NCBI GenBank assembly: GCA_032622095.1
Contig: CP136065.1
Coordinates: 63,223,094 to 63,287,093 of the forward strand
Direction: 5' to 3'
DNA from: Siphonodentalium dalli
Lineage: Eukaryota; Mollusca; Scaphopoda; Gadilida; Siphonodentaliidae
DNA: 64,000 bases
Below are positions 34,096 through 46,375 of the stretch, in pieces. Numbering within the stretch: position 1 is the stretch's first letter; every line of letters begins with the position of its first letter. The notes below the pieces were generated by a model. It searched no databases and was not told the origin of the DNA. It worked only from the letters and a program-made list of their open reading frames with translations. A program made the position numbers and the translations under genes.

Positions 34096-34623
34096 TTAAA
34101 GATACGGGCCGGTTGGCGGTGGGTATGCTGTTAAAATATTCACCTCCATCAAAAACTGCTATAAACAGAAAGAATAGTAAAATATAGACAGACCTTGTTC
34201 TTATACCAATCAGAAATATGGCATAAACAGTATGTTATTGTCAATTGTTTTCCCTTTGTTATGTAAACAAAAGCAAAAAATGTTACGTTTCCTGGCTTTT
34301 GTTTAGATCCGGATATGGTAAACATAAAGAGCGTTATTTGTTACTGTTTTCCTGATATGGAAATAATAAAGAGTGTTTATATCATTTGTGTGTGATTAAC
34401 CAATAGGAATTGCGCTGTGTTATGTAAACAGAAGCAAAACTTCTGTAACACGAGCAGGCTCTTGTTTACGTACACCATCGTATGTCTTGACGACAATATT
34501 CTATTTACGCGCTGATTATGTTTGGCATATGCACAAAACTATATATTTTTTAATATTCCTTCTGTTGATGGCGATTTGAACAAATGTGAATATTTCTGCA
34601 ACGAACGCGGCCCGTGCCTTTAA
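34096..34623. mobile_element. TTAA-bounded element R, intact copy (empty site)
   Basis: TTAAAGATACGGGCC and GGCCCGTGCCTTTAA form the ends, each with TTAA. It is collinear with both halves of the copy at 18744-23736, with no insertion where that copy has E-S-E-S-E, giving the pre-insertion sequence (GAGTGTTTATATCATTTG). Confidence 0.75.
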
Positions 34624-34629
34624 TGTTGT

Positions 34630-36860
34630 GTGTGATGCTTGTTGCAATGTGATAGCCAGTTAATCAAGACGTCTCTTCCTATCGTTGTTCAACAGCCAGA
34701 ACAGCCAATATTAAAAACATGTAACAACAGATATGTTCTGTTAACAGTAACCCACTGTTTATTAACACATTTAAGAATCACCTTACCCCACAAAGTTAAT
34801 AGCATGGCTAAATCAGCAGGACTCACCAATCCATAGTCAATTAACAGAGCTACTTAACCGGTGTGAGCAGAGGCATAACATCGGATCAGTCACGCAACAA
34901 GTTGTATTGATTTCCATCGATAAACACGACACATTATTACTGTTGCCCGCGAGGCACGAAGTGCACTTCGGTGTAGCACCAGCTGCACTCGCATATCATC
35001 TAATCTACAATGAGTGAAACTGATGTCTGGTTTGTTTGGCAAATGAGGAATTTGTTTCTGTTTATTACCTACTCAGAGCTGTTAATGATTGGTGAACCAG
35101 TATATAACAAATGATGCTGTCAGATATTGGTGGAGACAGGGTCCTGGCTGCCCCTTAATTGTTTGTTGCCAATGCTTTTGCCAATTTATCTAAGACTTTG
35201 CCAAATGTTATTGAACCGAAATTAAGGGTTTTGTGGAACACAAATTCGGACGTATTAAAAGGTCAAACCATGAGATAATTGTGTGTGATGCGACTCCGAA
35301 TTTCCAAACTTGGTCAATAATTAAATAAGCACAGCAGCTAAATCAAAATAATTCGCGTCCATCAAACAAATTCTCTAAAACAGGAAACCAGTCACTCTTC
35401 AACATAATTGCACACATGTATGGCACGTTTACCTGTATCCGTTAAAAATCTCGCAGGAATTCGATCGTAACCATTCAGCGCTCTTGTTATGATCCATCAA
35501 TAGTATCGTCTGTTCAATAACTGACTTCGTAATTCCATGTCTGATGCGTTCCTTGTGATTTACAACTGCACCCCACCCCCACCAATTGAACCACGCCAAA
35601 GTCACAAGTTTGCGTAATTCCGTTTGCACCTCACTCCTTGTGCTTTGATTTTGCCTGGTTATTAGCCTATTTTAAACGGATCAGTATAGCTAGGATGGGG
35701 AGCATAATAATGTGCCGAACCATTTGAGAAAACGATCACCTCAATCTGCAATTGTTTGTAAATTCTAACCTGACACCCTTATAAGGTTGAAAAATGTCTA
35801 ACTGTTGGCAATTTCAGTCCAAATTTTTCAAAATTAGGAAAATATGCAAATGTTGGTATAAAACAATAAATTCTCACTAATAAATTGCTGGAAATTCCAA
35901 CTATGAGAACAATTTCAACCTATTGTTGATGTGAAATTTCCAACTGTTGAAAGTTTGGACCAAAATTGGGGGTGGGACACATACTTAGCACGTTTCGCCA
36001 TGCCCGTGACACGTCCTTCGTTCTTTTCGACTCCGGTGTTCGGCCCATCCAGGGCAGAACTCACCGGTGTTCTGATGCCATGTTTATGTGTTCATAAAGT
36101 ACACAAAACACCATTCCAACAGCGAGGTCACGTTCCTTTCTCGACAAAATCGGTGGAATTTCATAATATATAATAATGCTATGAATTGCAAATATGGATG
36201 GACTATATATTGTTTATCCGAACCAATTCACTCGAACCCGCACACCTAATAATGTTATGAGTAAGCTCAATCGTCACCATCTAAACCGCCACGTTCTCAC
36301 GATTTTTACTTTTGCCGCAATAAAATGTCAGTGTAAATATGTGCCTGATATTTTGTTGCAGATATTTTGTTGCAGCTTCGTGTGAACATGCCATTAAGGA
36401 CACCTTTACAGAAAGTGGATTATCTATGTAAACATCACCAGCATAAATAATTGATTAACTACCGTTGACATAAGAGGTAAATATATCCAATCTGCATAAA
36501 CAGCCACTATCCAACTGTGGGTATACAGTGTGTGGGATGAATGCTATTGATTAATTAATTTATTAATTTAAATAAATAGTTGTCACACTCTTGGGGAATT
36601 GACAACTCTCTTAACAGATGCAAATAATTTTACTGAATGTAAATTATTTGTGCATTAAGTAAGTGGCAGCTCGAACCAAGGTTGAAAACCTTCCACGAAC
36701 TTTATAAGAACACTTTTGCAGATGTTGTCTTTGCATTTTCCGGACACATTCTGGTTGAATTTGATTTTACTTTGGAGATTCTTAATATCAGCCGCTTGGC
36801 CATATCCTGACGATGTCAGTTTTATGGGCGAATGAAAGTCTTGTGGCAGTTTAATTCCAC
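34630..36860. other. No gene recognised
   Basis: Some low-order repeats: TTTGCCAA/TTGCCAAT near 35165-35205, and CCAACTGTTG-type phrases at 35790-35950 related to 25430. Frames at 35429-35629 and 35931-36173 are unassigned. Confidence 0.4.
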
Positions 36861-36869
36861 AGTACTGAC

Positions 36870-37025
36870 ATAGAAACCACCAACCCGGACCTCAACTGTA
36901 CACACTTGCCCAGTAACACGAATAAAGGAGGTTTCCCGTTTCGTGTATCACAAATACGCTCCTTTCAGGACTTGAACCAGCTTCGATATTGCTGTACAGC
37001 TTACACCAGATGCCCCGTGCACATG
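36870..37025 (-). repeat. Decayed tRNA-derived SINE
   Basis: CACCAACCCGGACCTCAACT, CTTGCCCAGTAACACGAAT and CAGGACTTGAACC (B-box complement) occur in the order and spacing of the SINEs at 43440 and 54765, in reverse orientation. Confidence 0.4.
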
Positions 37026-37699
37026 CGTGTGTTCAAAGGTATTAATGACACTGGAATTACTTATAATGGCATAGTAATAATCTCACGTGTATGCCGAAAT
37101 CTCATAACCAAATTAGTCAATTACTCTCAGTATATATTGTCAAAAACCGAAAGGCACGCATCTACGACGTGTATTGCACAACCACTATCTTTGTATGGCA
37201 AATTACTACCCGAGAAGTAGCATAACCGAATTAATGCATGCTACCGAATATCATGTTTATTCCCAGACATTATACATCCCATGTCCAATGCTCTCGTGAA
37301 ACGACTGCGTAGACAAACATCATTAGACTAAATAGAGGATACGCTATCATAGATGCACGAAGACTTGAGGGTATTACTCATAATCGGTTGATCATGCGCA
37401 CAATTTATTCAATCAAATACCGGAGTATCAAGGTTGCTTATAACACGTAAGCTCAGTATTAAGTTTATTTAGTAGTCACTTGACATAATCTATTATATAT
37501 TCTGATACTGTCAAGCGGAGACTGCTTTCTGTGCTGATATTGATGCTACAGCAAATGGTATGCACTGTATACATTACAGGTACTACCCTGTAGAGGTATA
37601 CGTTAACGGTATTTATTCAAAGAAAACATACTATACGAAAAGAAAAGTAAAGGAAGATGCTGACATGCTTTTTTTTTCAAGGAACGGAGTCTGTTCTGA

Positions 37700-37872
37700 A
37701 TCATAAGCTCAATATGAACCTATGTTGGTGCCAAAATGCGTTCAATATGATGTAAGTCCAATATAGCAGTTTTAGCTATAGGTTATATACAAGCTCATTC
37801 AAATAAGTCGAATATGAACCTAGGTGAATATTTAGCTTCAATGTGAACCTATTTTGCACAAGAATATGTTAG
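37700..37872 (+). repeat. MITE family M, right-end fragment
   Basis: CAATATGAACCTATGTTGG, AGTCGAATATGAACCTAGG and the terminal CCTATTTTGCACAAGAATAT are present; the core and end A are missing. Confidence 0.5.
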
Positions 37873-38089
37873 ACATCAAGCATTATTAATGTTGGTCGAG
37901 AGTCGAGACAGTGTAGAGGTCACACCTACCGTTCGATGTGCCGCCTATCTGGTTACGAGAATAATCAGGGATGCATTTACCCTTATAGTGGTTATGATTA
38001 GTGGTTATGGTCTGACCTCATATATATGATCCCCAACACACGAAAGAACATATTTACTATATAGCGTGTTTGAGTGTTCAAATATTACC

Positions 38090-38345
38090 AATAAAGATAT
38101 ATCAAATGCTGCCAATATGGGCTCATTTCGTATAAAAATAGTCCCATATTGGATTGTTTTAAAAACCGCGTTTGACTTCCACATAGAGCATACATAACGT
38201 TTAAATAATGTCAATATCTTTCGCGCATTAAAATAACCCCGTTATGTGCTTATGTTCACGATAACAAGCGGCAATGTGAGCTTATTTCGCGCTATTATAA
38301 AATAAGCGCATATTACGCTTATTTTCATGAGAATAAGCTGGGTTA
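38090..38345 (-). repeat. MITE family M, end-A half
   Basis: Contains GCCAATATGGGCTCATTTCG and ends TTATTTTCATGAGAATAAGC. The GC-rich core is degraded. Frames here are incidental. Confidence 0.5.
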
Positions 38346-38381
38346 TTTACTATAATAGCACTACAATATTTTCAAGTGCAT

Positions 38382-38887
38382 TTAATCCGTCCATGACTGG
38401 AGCTTCCTGATTTTTTGCGAAAACCCTGTGTCAATGCATTCTCTTGCCCCAACAAATTTTATATTATTTTTTATAATTGTTAAAAAATGTGATAAAAAAT
38501 GAAAAAAATTATTTAAGATTTGTAAAAAATAATGATAAAAAATTATAAAATTTGCTAAAGAATTAAGAAAAAATTATAAAAATTGATAAATAATGTAAGA
38601 AAAAATAATAATAAATGAAAAACAATTCTTAAAGAATATAGAATTTTTTTTTTTTTTATAAAATGTTAGAACAAATATAAAAAATGATAAAAATTGTTTA
38701 AGAATATAAGAAAAAATTATAAAAAAAAGGAAAAAATTGTTAAATGTAAGAAACTTGATAAAAATTATAAAATATTGTTAGACCAATGCATTCTCTTATA
38801 TATGCTAGGCAACCTGTGGTAAAATCGCATATATAAGAGAATGCATTGGTGTACAGGGTCTTTATTGTTGCGCCATGAAAGGGTTAA
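38382..38887. mobile_element. Palindromic TTAA MITE, type B, with A/T-rich spacer
   Basis: TTAATCCGTCCATGACTGGA at the left and GCGCCATGAAAGGGTTAA at the right. The first hairpin has lost its second half after GCATTCTCTTG; the second is complete (38782-38852). About 300 bp of degenerate TTGTTAAA...AAAAAATTATAAAA repeats lie between. Confidence 0.65.
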
Positions 38888-38899
38888 AGATGCTGTATT

Positions 38900-39705
38900 A
38901 TGTTCCTGAAGAGTCTGTACTGATTCCAAATTCTGAAATGATGTTAAATTAAATAAACCACTCAAACGGAGCCTCTTTCCCAACGTGTTTCTCTAACTAG
39001 TTTTGAACAGTGAAACTTATCCGATTTGACATCTATCTCTTAGAGCACTTTTAAGTGTGACACGAGATGCTTATAGGGTATAGTATAATATGGTAAATGT
39101 GTTTTCAGAAGTGTTATTGAGATTTATGTTGTTGAAAGCACGCTTGGCGGTGATATTGGGGATATGTCTCGAAGATATCACGCAATACAATCGATTTGGT
39201 GATCACCTTCTGTGTCAGTAGTGTGTTGTGCCAGATATTCAGAGACATAAATTGATACAGATAACCAAGTGATGAAACCCTCTTCAAAGAGGAAAATAAT
39301 GTTTTTTTGGAATGGTCAGTTAGTGTGGTATGCAAAACAAGTACAGATAGGACCAGGTGGGTGGTTTGCCCCGCGCTTGTATATCCGTTAGTTGCACATG
39401 TTTGTGTTTCGTGTATGTGACGTTTCCAGTGAGTATTTGTTTACGCAATATCGCTGAGATGATGTTGGCAATAGTGCGTTGAATTAAGCGAGACACTAAA
39501 TTCAGATAGCACCTGTCCAGAGAATCCCGAATGACAATTTGATCTCGTTAGCTATGTCTTCTCATGTATAATACATGCGTTGTGTCATAAGCCCCAGAAG
39601 TTACGGAGTTATTTTTGTCTTGACATTATGTTGGATGATAACTTTAGTTACTGCGATATATCGCGTATGTGAGTATGTATTCCATGTTGTGATCCCGGAA
39701 AGTAT
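38900..39705. other. No recognised feature
   Basis: No catalogued repeat and no supported exon. Confidence 0.4.
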
Positions 39706-39711
39706 TTATCT

Positions 39712-40014
39712 ATTGATTGGTGTTTAATGTCGCTTTCAGCAGCCAGGGCTATATCACGTTGTCGGTTTTATTGGTGGAGGGAAAGTCCGTGCACTAACGC
39801 AAATCTAACAGTCATTTCATTGGCTAGAAGAATGACCCATTGTGTCCGGCGAAGCCACCGAATATCGGCGAATAACTGGCAACTCCCCCAGATAGCGATA
39901 TGGGATACAAAGTCACAGATGACTCCACTGGGAATTGAACCTATATCTCCAGCGCTGGAGAGCGAGATGGTCTGGAACAGAGCCCCTTACCGACTGAGCC
40001 ACCAAGGCACCCTC
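39712..40014 (-). repeat. tRNA-headed SINE with conserved tail, copy 2
   Basis: Reverse orientation: tail complement TGTTTAATGTCGCTTTCAG at the left, B-box complement GGGAATTGAACC, and A-box complement CCGACTGAGCCACC at the right. About 85% identical by eye to copy 1. Confidence 0.75.
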
Positions 40015-40519
40015 ACACAGGAAAGTGAATAAACGACTAAGTATTACATGTGTGTAGGGATTCGCGGTTTATCGTTATTAAGTCACATCGCGATGTCATT
40101 AAAATATTGTAGTCGGTTTTAAACAAAGTACAGTACCAATCAGAACAATTGGTATATTGGTGCTCGCCTTTACCGCGATATTGAGCGTGTTTTGTTGTTT
40201 TTTGCGCGATTATATGGCAACACTAGAACAAATGTTCTCTGATTGTATGAAACGAGTAGTTTTATTGAATCCACACACAAGGTTTGTTACAAGAACACGT
40301 AAACGGCTGCGTCAAACGAATGCCAGCTGTTCGACTAACAAATCCATTTTTACCGTTATTTTTATAATTTCACTCCAATAAATAATTCGGAAAATGACTG
40401 AACACATAACTACATGAACTCACCAGTGATTGTCAATGTGTAAAAACATTGCTAACGTGCAAAGGGAGTCGTTTAACCGTCTTGCAAACAACCTGTCGCC
40501 CCAAGCCGAGTTTACGATA

Positions 40520-40630
40520 TTTGATAATCGCAATAATATCGCAAGCGGCGCCCTTATAAGCGTTTCCACTTGGGATATTAACTGGATGTTAGCACTCTTA
40601 GTATACCACTTCTTCTGACCAGTACTGTAA
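40520..40630. repeat. Relative of the TATTGCG-array element
   Basis: CGCAATAATATCGCAAGCGG followed by CGCCCTTATAAGCG, and the end TATACCACTTCTTCTGACCA, match the element at 31447-31909. The left end and the arrays are deleted. Confidence 0.6.
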
Positions 40631-40639
40631 TAGTCGGTT

Positions 40640-42260
40640 GGTTTGAGACACTTAATACGCCGATGGCGATATAATTACAATGATATATACATATATATAA
40701 ATATAGGACAAGTTAGGAATTCAAAACTCTCAGTTAGAATTTCACTAAAATACGATAAGAACCAATTAATAATTTATTTTATTTTTACAATCGTACGCGA
40801 CGCCCAGACAATTTAGGAACGCAAGCAACACAGTATTTCTGCCATGTTCGTGTTTAATGAGAATAAGATCGTTATTGCGGAACTATACGTCATAAATGTG
40901 AGATCAGTCATCTAATTTTTGATATATAAAATTGTCCACGATAGTTAGCCATATCGCGATATATTTTTCAATACCGTATTCGATATAACTTAAGTCAATA
41001 TCGTACCGTATGGGCGTGCAATATTATATCGCGGAAGAATATGCCTCGTTATAATGTAAACAAGAATAGCTCTTCAAGTTCATTTGACGATATGTACATG
41101 TAGGTCGTTGTGAGAAGGTATTAGTAATACTTTGTAATGATATCAACCCAACATGTACACATATTGACATATAATTTTGGCACCCAGGAACCTTTGAGTA
41201 CGAAATAGTTCAAACCGGCGTCCTGGCTCCATATCATTTCGGAATTATTCCGAATGAATTTTCCCATCACGTTGTAATAATATATATTAGGATGGTATAT
41301 CACTGAATGTATTCCCACTCGGTCATTTGGAAGGAATGTTCAGATAATAAGTTCAGCTAACAATTTGTTTTCCCCATGCAAGGAAATGAATAAGCATTCA
41401 TGAAATAGCTAATGTCTATCAAACTGAACAAACTGAGATATTGAGTTGGGACAAATCAATCTAGACCCACAGTGTGCCCTCCCGTAAGATCGTTCACCGA
41501 TATGCTTCTGTATATTCTACCTCAGTTTGACCGATTGTGTGATCATTACCTTTAAACCAGCGAACAATCCGACGTAAGCAAACAGATTGCCGTCTGTTCG
41601 GAAGCTTGCGTGCTCTGAGGCGTTTATAAGTCTGATAGATGGTATCAGCTAAACCGCCTGTGTTATACAGATAATACGCCAACGCAGGCTGTAGTTACAT
41701 AGCAATCCTCTATAGTGTTGACAATCATGACCAGCCACCGCACACGACTACCGTGGTCGCGATCTTCGGTGATATGGGACTAAAACAACAGCGGTGAAAT
41801 AATATACAAAAAACAGTGGTGAAATTTCAGACTAGCAAATAAGTTACGGTTTGTCTATCTCATGTTTCAGTTATTCTTTACCGTTAAAGATGCATAATCC
41901 GAATTAACGCTCCAAAATTACTATTTCTTTGGCTTCGAGGGTAATAATTATTTTCGAGTGGAGGAACCCAACCATCAACCATAACAAGTTATCAGATATC
42001 GATTTTGCACCATCTGAAAATTTAGCGCCCAGTAAATATTCAAAGAGCCGACCGACATACTCTCGATACCAAATTACGTTGAACAAAATGTTGATATATA
42101 GCACGTTTTGGAAAATTTTATACAAGAGTTGACAGTGGTTAGCATTATATGTTTTGGTAATTAGTCGATTCTGATAACTAAAGCGTCTTTTGAAGAAATG
42201 TTGTTGTTGTTACAATCTGATGATACGGGTACCATCCAATCGGATTGGATTCTGCTTCTT
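40640..42260. other. No gene recognised
   Basis: Overlapping frames on opposite strands at 41904-42132 and a basic 62-codon frame at 41494-41682 (minus) have no recognised domain. Confidence 0.4.
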
Positions 42261-42269
42261 TAAATATTT

Positions 42270-42578
42270 ATGAGTTTAGAACGAAAGTTAAGAATAATTC
42301 GATCTATATACCAGACTGATAGTTTTCAATTGGAAATAGAACATTTCCAACCACAAACATCTTCTCATGTCATTGCCAACTGTTACATAAGATCCCGATA
42401 TATGCTAAATAATTATGCACTGACCGATAGCATGTCATTATTGCACATGATTGTCATATTTAAATATGGCCATAATTTCAAGTACATATCACAGAGACTT
42501 GCAGCTATGTTATTTGATCATCGTATTACAATCTACAGAACGATACACCGAATGGGACACATATATATGTCGCGCTGA
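42270..42578 (+). CDS. Hypothetical 102-codon ORF with a weak helix-turn-helix-like stretch
   Basis: A true ATG opens 102 codons. Residues about 62-100 (starting MIVIFKYGHNFKYISQRL and ending TIYRTIHRMGH) have the periodicity of a helix-turn-helix as found at the N terminus of some transposases and integrases (Ile/Leu spacing, Arg-Leu-Ala, Thr-Ile-Tyr-Arg). That is only a shape resemblance. There are no flanking TIRs, no catalytic domain and no splice extension, so it may well be chance or a relic. Confidence 0.2.
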   Translation: MSLERKLRIIRSIYQTDSFQLEIEHFQPQTSSHVIANCYIRSRYMLNNYALTDSMSLLHMIVIFKYGHNFKYISQRLAAMLFDHRITIYRTIHRMGHIYMSR

Positions 42579-43090
42579 TTATATACCATAACATTTCAAA
42601 CCCAATCACAGGTATTTCCAAACAGAAGCTAACAACGCTATGCTGGTTTTGAAAACAACCACGAATCGTCGATGTACCAAAATAAGTCAATCATTGCTTT
42701 TTTTTTCAGTATCAATGTTATTTAAAACTTGACAGTGACTTCGGCGAGTCTTGTAAATAATCGCAGGTCTTATAAGCACCGTTAATATCTAAGCAAATAT
42801 CTTCTACGCATATACATGCTCTATTATGTGATTTCCTAGGGACTTATCGTTGCCGACGCAATTCTGAAACATTCAATAAGAGCACCGCTAAAACGGGTAT
42901 GATTAACATGAAGTTGTGTTACGATATTTGGCAATTGAGCTCCTCTCCCATATGCAGTTCGTTAATCATCCGCCGGGATGAAATGTATAACATCGATAGG
43001 TTTGGTTTATTGATGGTATCATCGTCTCAAGCACATGGTCACATTACAAAGCTGACTTTGATATTCGCGAAGGACGGACTGCGCAAATCG

Positions 43091-43429
43091 TTAATCCTTC
43101 CATGTATGGAGTTTCCTGAAATTTTGCGAAAACCCAGTGACAACGCATTCTCGTATAAATTCCATATATAGGGAGCCTCGCATGTGTAGGAGAATACATT
43201 GGCCTAACAATATTTACCTTGACATTGTTTGCCAGTGCATTCTCTTATATATGTGAGGCAAATATAAGACAGTGCACTGGCACATTTACTATGGCATTGT
43301 AAGCCAGTGCATTATCTTATATTTGCGAGGCTCCCTATGGGAGACTGGCATATATAAGACAATGTACTGGCACATGATATTTAATGCTGCACCAGCGCAG
43401 CTCCCGTCATGACCCCCGTGAAAGATTAA
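43091..43429. mobile_element. Palindromic TTAA MITE with three hairpins
   Basis: TTAA at 43091 and 43426. Three successive hairpins (43137-43203, 43219-43283, 43313-43373) alternate CCAATGCATT and CCAGTGCATT stems. GCACCAGCGCAGCTCCCGTC near the right end is the type B terminus also found at 10420 and 27590. Confidence 0.65.
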
Positions 43430-43437
43430 AGTCATCG

Positions 43438-43625
43438 GGAAATCACTCCGTTGCACGCAGGAACCACCGACTCCCGAAAAGTAACTGTCAAACTTGCCCA
43501 GAGACACGAATCAGTTTATCTCACATGTTCCTGGACCATATACTTCGGTGTCTAATTGGAGTAGAACCAGCCTCCCAGTCACTGGGCTTATGTTGTCCTA
43601 TGTGCCTTACCGACTGAGCCACAAT
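43438..43625 (-). repeat. tRNA-derived SINE, decayed
   Basis: A-box complement CTTACCGACTGAGCCAC at the head (right), B-box complement GGAGTAGAACC, then CTTGCCCAGAGACACGAAT and AGGAACCACCGACTCCCG. It abuts the right end of the palindromic MITE. Confidence 0.55.
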
Positions 43626-43629
43626 ATGT

Positions 43630-44860
43630 ACTATGTCGTGTTACTACTGCTGTCGTTGCAGAAACTGTAAATCTCCAAGTGAGCACAATAACGCCAGAGC
43701 ATTGACCAGCTTACATGTAAACAAACCCAATCGCTCTGATATACGGAGTCGCCCGGGCGTGATGTTGATCAGATTAACGTATACGTTAAAGTGAAGATAT
43801 CGTACCATGAGTATACCAGAATCAATGGATAGGCCATCTTCCAATACATCAGGGTCTTTCAAGACACCTACTTTCGTGAATAGGTGCCATCATTCCGGCC
43901 AATCGTCGGCCGTTCATGAAAATTTAATGGTTTAGATCCATTAGTGTCATGTAAAAGATCGACCTCTTTTATTATACCTCGCACATTCCTAAGGGAATGT
44001 CAGATAAGCTCTCAGGGGCATAGCTTATATGGGTTCAAGTCAAAGCGATTGGTTACCACTAACTGTCGATAAGATGTTATTGATTTATGTTCACTCTTAT
44101 GACCCACTCAATTGTTGACATTCTCACCACCAGATGTTCATTACAGGCTCGACTTAATAATGCTTCACTTTAACCGTCAATGTTGATATTTGTTTTATGT
44201 TTAATGCCAATTATGGCAAAGTGGATGTCGGATCTAATAACTTAAAACAGGGTGCATATCGCCACACCGCCCCCGGACTGACATGTAAAAACCAGTAGGA
44301 GTCGATTGACAACGGCGAACTCTCGGCTATCTACAAATCAACAAAGGAATACAAAATAGTAAAAAGACTGATTATCCTGCCATACATATCATGTTTCACA
44401 TGATATAAGTATAACATAGGTGTTTGTATAGCATGTATATCGTGATGGAAGAGGAATGTAGCTGTAAGACATATTAAAGAGGTGGTGGGTTGTCTAATTA
44501 CTCAATATCAATTTTCCTTCGACTTCAAAAAGACACGTATTATCACACCTTGCTAAGTGCGGTATTTGGAAGTTCATCTTTGTACAAACACATTATGGTA
44601 CCACCATTTAAAATTTAGCACCGACATTTGGTTGCTAGTCATAAAACTGTTAGCTGTGTGGTCCCGGTGGTTTGGAGTAAGGGGATTACGTTACTGACAG
44701 ATAAGAGACAAACACTGCAACCCCAAAGGTAACTCTTGTCGAAGTTATATCCAGTGACCTACAGTTACTGTCAGTGTTATTGTACGATCATGCCGAATCT
44801 GGCTCAAATCAAAATATATAGCATATGCAAATACATATTAGTTTGCTACTTAAGTAATTT
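43630..44860. other. No gene recognised
   Basis: A strong acceptor-like tract ends at CGTTGCAG (43657). The following 41 bases could close the reading frame of candidate exon 4 with a stop, but this is weak. Confidence 0.35.
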
Positions 44861-44867
44861 AGTGGCA

Positions 44868-45286
44868 TCAGAAACATATTGCCGTATCAGTATCGAATTC
44901 CTCTGGTATAACTGGCCCCATCTGTTGGGTAAAATGCGGTAGTGATACCTTTCGAAATGTATTTGACCAGTCGATCGGGTTAATATTCACGATGCTATGG
45001 GCGCTGGGCGACACATTGCCGTTGGTAGCAGGCCCGGGGGGGGGGTCACCGTCGTCTGAATATTCTGATGATGAGGTACAACAATATCCTCTAAAAACGC
45101 TATCATCTTGTTGTTTCGAAAATGTTGCAGCCATGTTGTTTGCCAATACTTAGAATGGTACCACTGACGCCTGGCTCCAATATAGGCCGCATCTAACACA
45201 GCAGTAATCGCACGCGATGCCCGTGGTGCCACGTTTATTGTTATCAGATAGGCAAATAACGAGTTAACATAACCTGACGGTCTTGA
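44868..45286 (-). pseudogene. Unknown protein fragment broken at a C10 tract
   Basis: On the minus strand two frames overlap. The first, open from 45286 with no early ATG, includes RASRAITAVLDAAYIGARRQ and QHFRNNKMIAFLEDIV. The second, with an ATG at 45134, ends in HSIVNINPIDWSNTF...IPEEFDTDTAICF and a stop at 44868. They could be one coding sequence shifted at the run of ten C (plus-strand G at about 45036-45045). Base composition is clearly more GC-rich than the surroundings, which favours former coding. No family is recognised. It is divergent to the ORF at 45307. Confidence 0.3.
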
Positions 45287-45306
45287 TTAGAAAATAGCAG
45301 GGAAAC

Positions 45307-45492
45307 ATGGGCGAACTTATTAGTAGTCTGTCTCCGAGTCTGGCGGTCTGGAGTGTGTGGGGAAAATCTGGTACCGCGCTCTTTGGCGCTTCTAGGGATA
45401 TGATACGAGCCGTCGAGCGACCCTTATGGGGATATATTTCAAAGTGTCTAGGAAAGCCTAAGGTGATTAAACAGTTAAATGACAAATTTTAG
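45307..45492 (+). CDS. Hypothetical 61-codon ORF with N-terminal MGxxxS
   Basis: It starts at an ATG in good context (GGAAACATGG). The protein begins MGELISSLSPSLAVW, which fits an N-myristoylation motif (Gly2, Ser6), followed by a mixed hydrophobic/basic stretch and a stop at 45490. The region is relatively GC-rich, and the ORF is divergent from the broken ORF on the left, separated by about 20-170 bp. No family is recognised; single-exon chance ORFs of this length are common, so confidence is low. Confidence 0.25.
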   Translation: MGELISSLSPSLAVWSVWGKSGTALFGASRDMIRAVERPLWGYISKCLGKPKVIKQLNDKF

Positions 45493-45804
45493 ATAGCTTT
45501 CTGTGTATGAAATAATACGCATGAGTTGGAAATCCCTGTCCGGAAACGATTCTATCATTTAAATATTGATTTTGTTTCGAAATTATTTTATTATAATGTG
45601 ACACATATACTACCAATTAATGAGCCATATATTTGTTACAATATATAGAACTTTTAGATAGAGGGCTTCAGCGTGGTGTTCCGATCGAATACGAACGCAA
45701 AACGTCTCCAGTTAATTGTATATATTGTAATATTAAGTCCGAATCAAGTTGATAATACCTAAAGTGTAGCATACGCTTATTTTCAATAATTAAAATAAGG
45801 CCGT

Positions 45805-46375
45805 GGCTAGAGTACCGTATACGGCACTTTAGCCGAACTCTATTCAAACTGCTAAAGTACCGCATACGGCACTTTAGCAGTTTGACTAAAGTACTGTAGG
45901 CCTATATTTTGATTCACATGCCACGCGATTATACAGACATTATTGTGTTTTGAATAATGATTCTTTATTTCGTATTTGAACGTGGTGGTCAGGACAGCCC
46001 TTGAGCCATGCACAAATCGTTTTGTAATGGTATTTCGTCTATATAGTCTCTTTCGAGTCCATAATTTACAGTAATACTATAACCAGCAACGTGATTTAGA
46101 TTTTGGAAATGGATCATCCTACGTGGATTAAAATCCCCAATATCTCGTGTTGTCTGAAAGCGCTCGAATTCCATTGAGAATACATGTGCCTGTGGAATCG
46201 GCGTTGAATAAATCAGCGCTCGGCGCTGCTATTGTGACGAACGCGCACATGTGACGTGACACATGACGTCATGCAAGCAGCGCATAGATCTACGGTACTT
46301 TAGCAGTTTGGCTAAAGTACCGCGTACGGCAATTTAGCAGTTCGGCTAAAGGGCCGTATACGGCACTCTAGCTAG
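45805..46375. mobile_element. TIR element with arrays of ACGGCACTTTAGC hairpins
   Basis: The ends GGCTAGAGTACCGTATACGG and CCGTATACGGCACTCTAGC are inverted. Each end continues into further small palindromes of the type CTAAAGTACCGCATACGG / CACTTTAG (two at the left, three at the right). The middle has a 61-codon minus frame (45989-46174) of no known type. Confidence 0.7.

Noticed and set aside
36618-36658. Exon-like segment with good acceptor and GTAAGT donor
   Set aside because: The segment is itself a near-palindrome and its phase requires a stop or a frame not supplied by candidate exon 4.
43658-43698. Possible terminal exon after CTGTCGTTGCAG
   Set aside because: Good acceptor and correct phase with an early stop, but adjoining SINE sequence and tiny size make it unconvincing.
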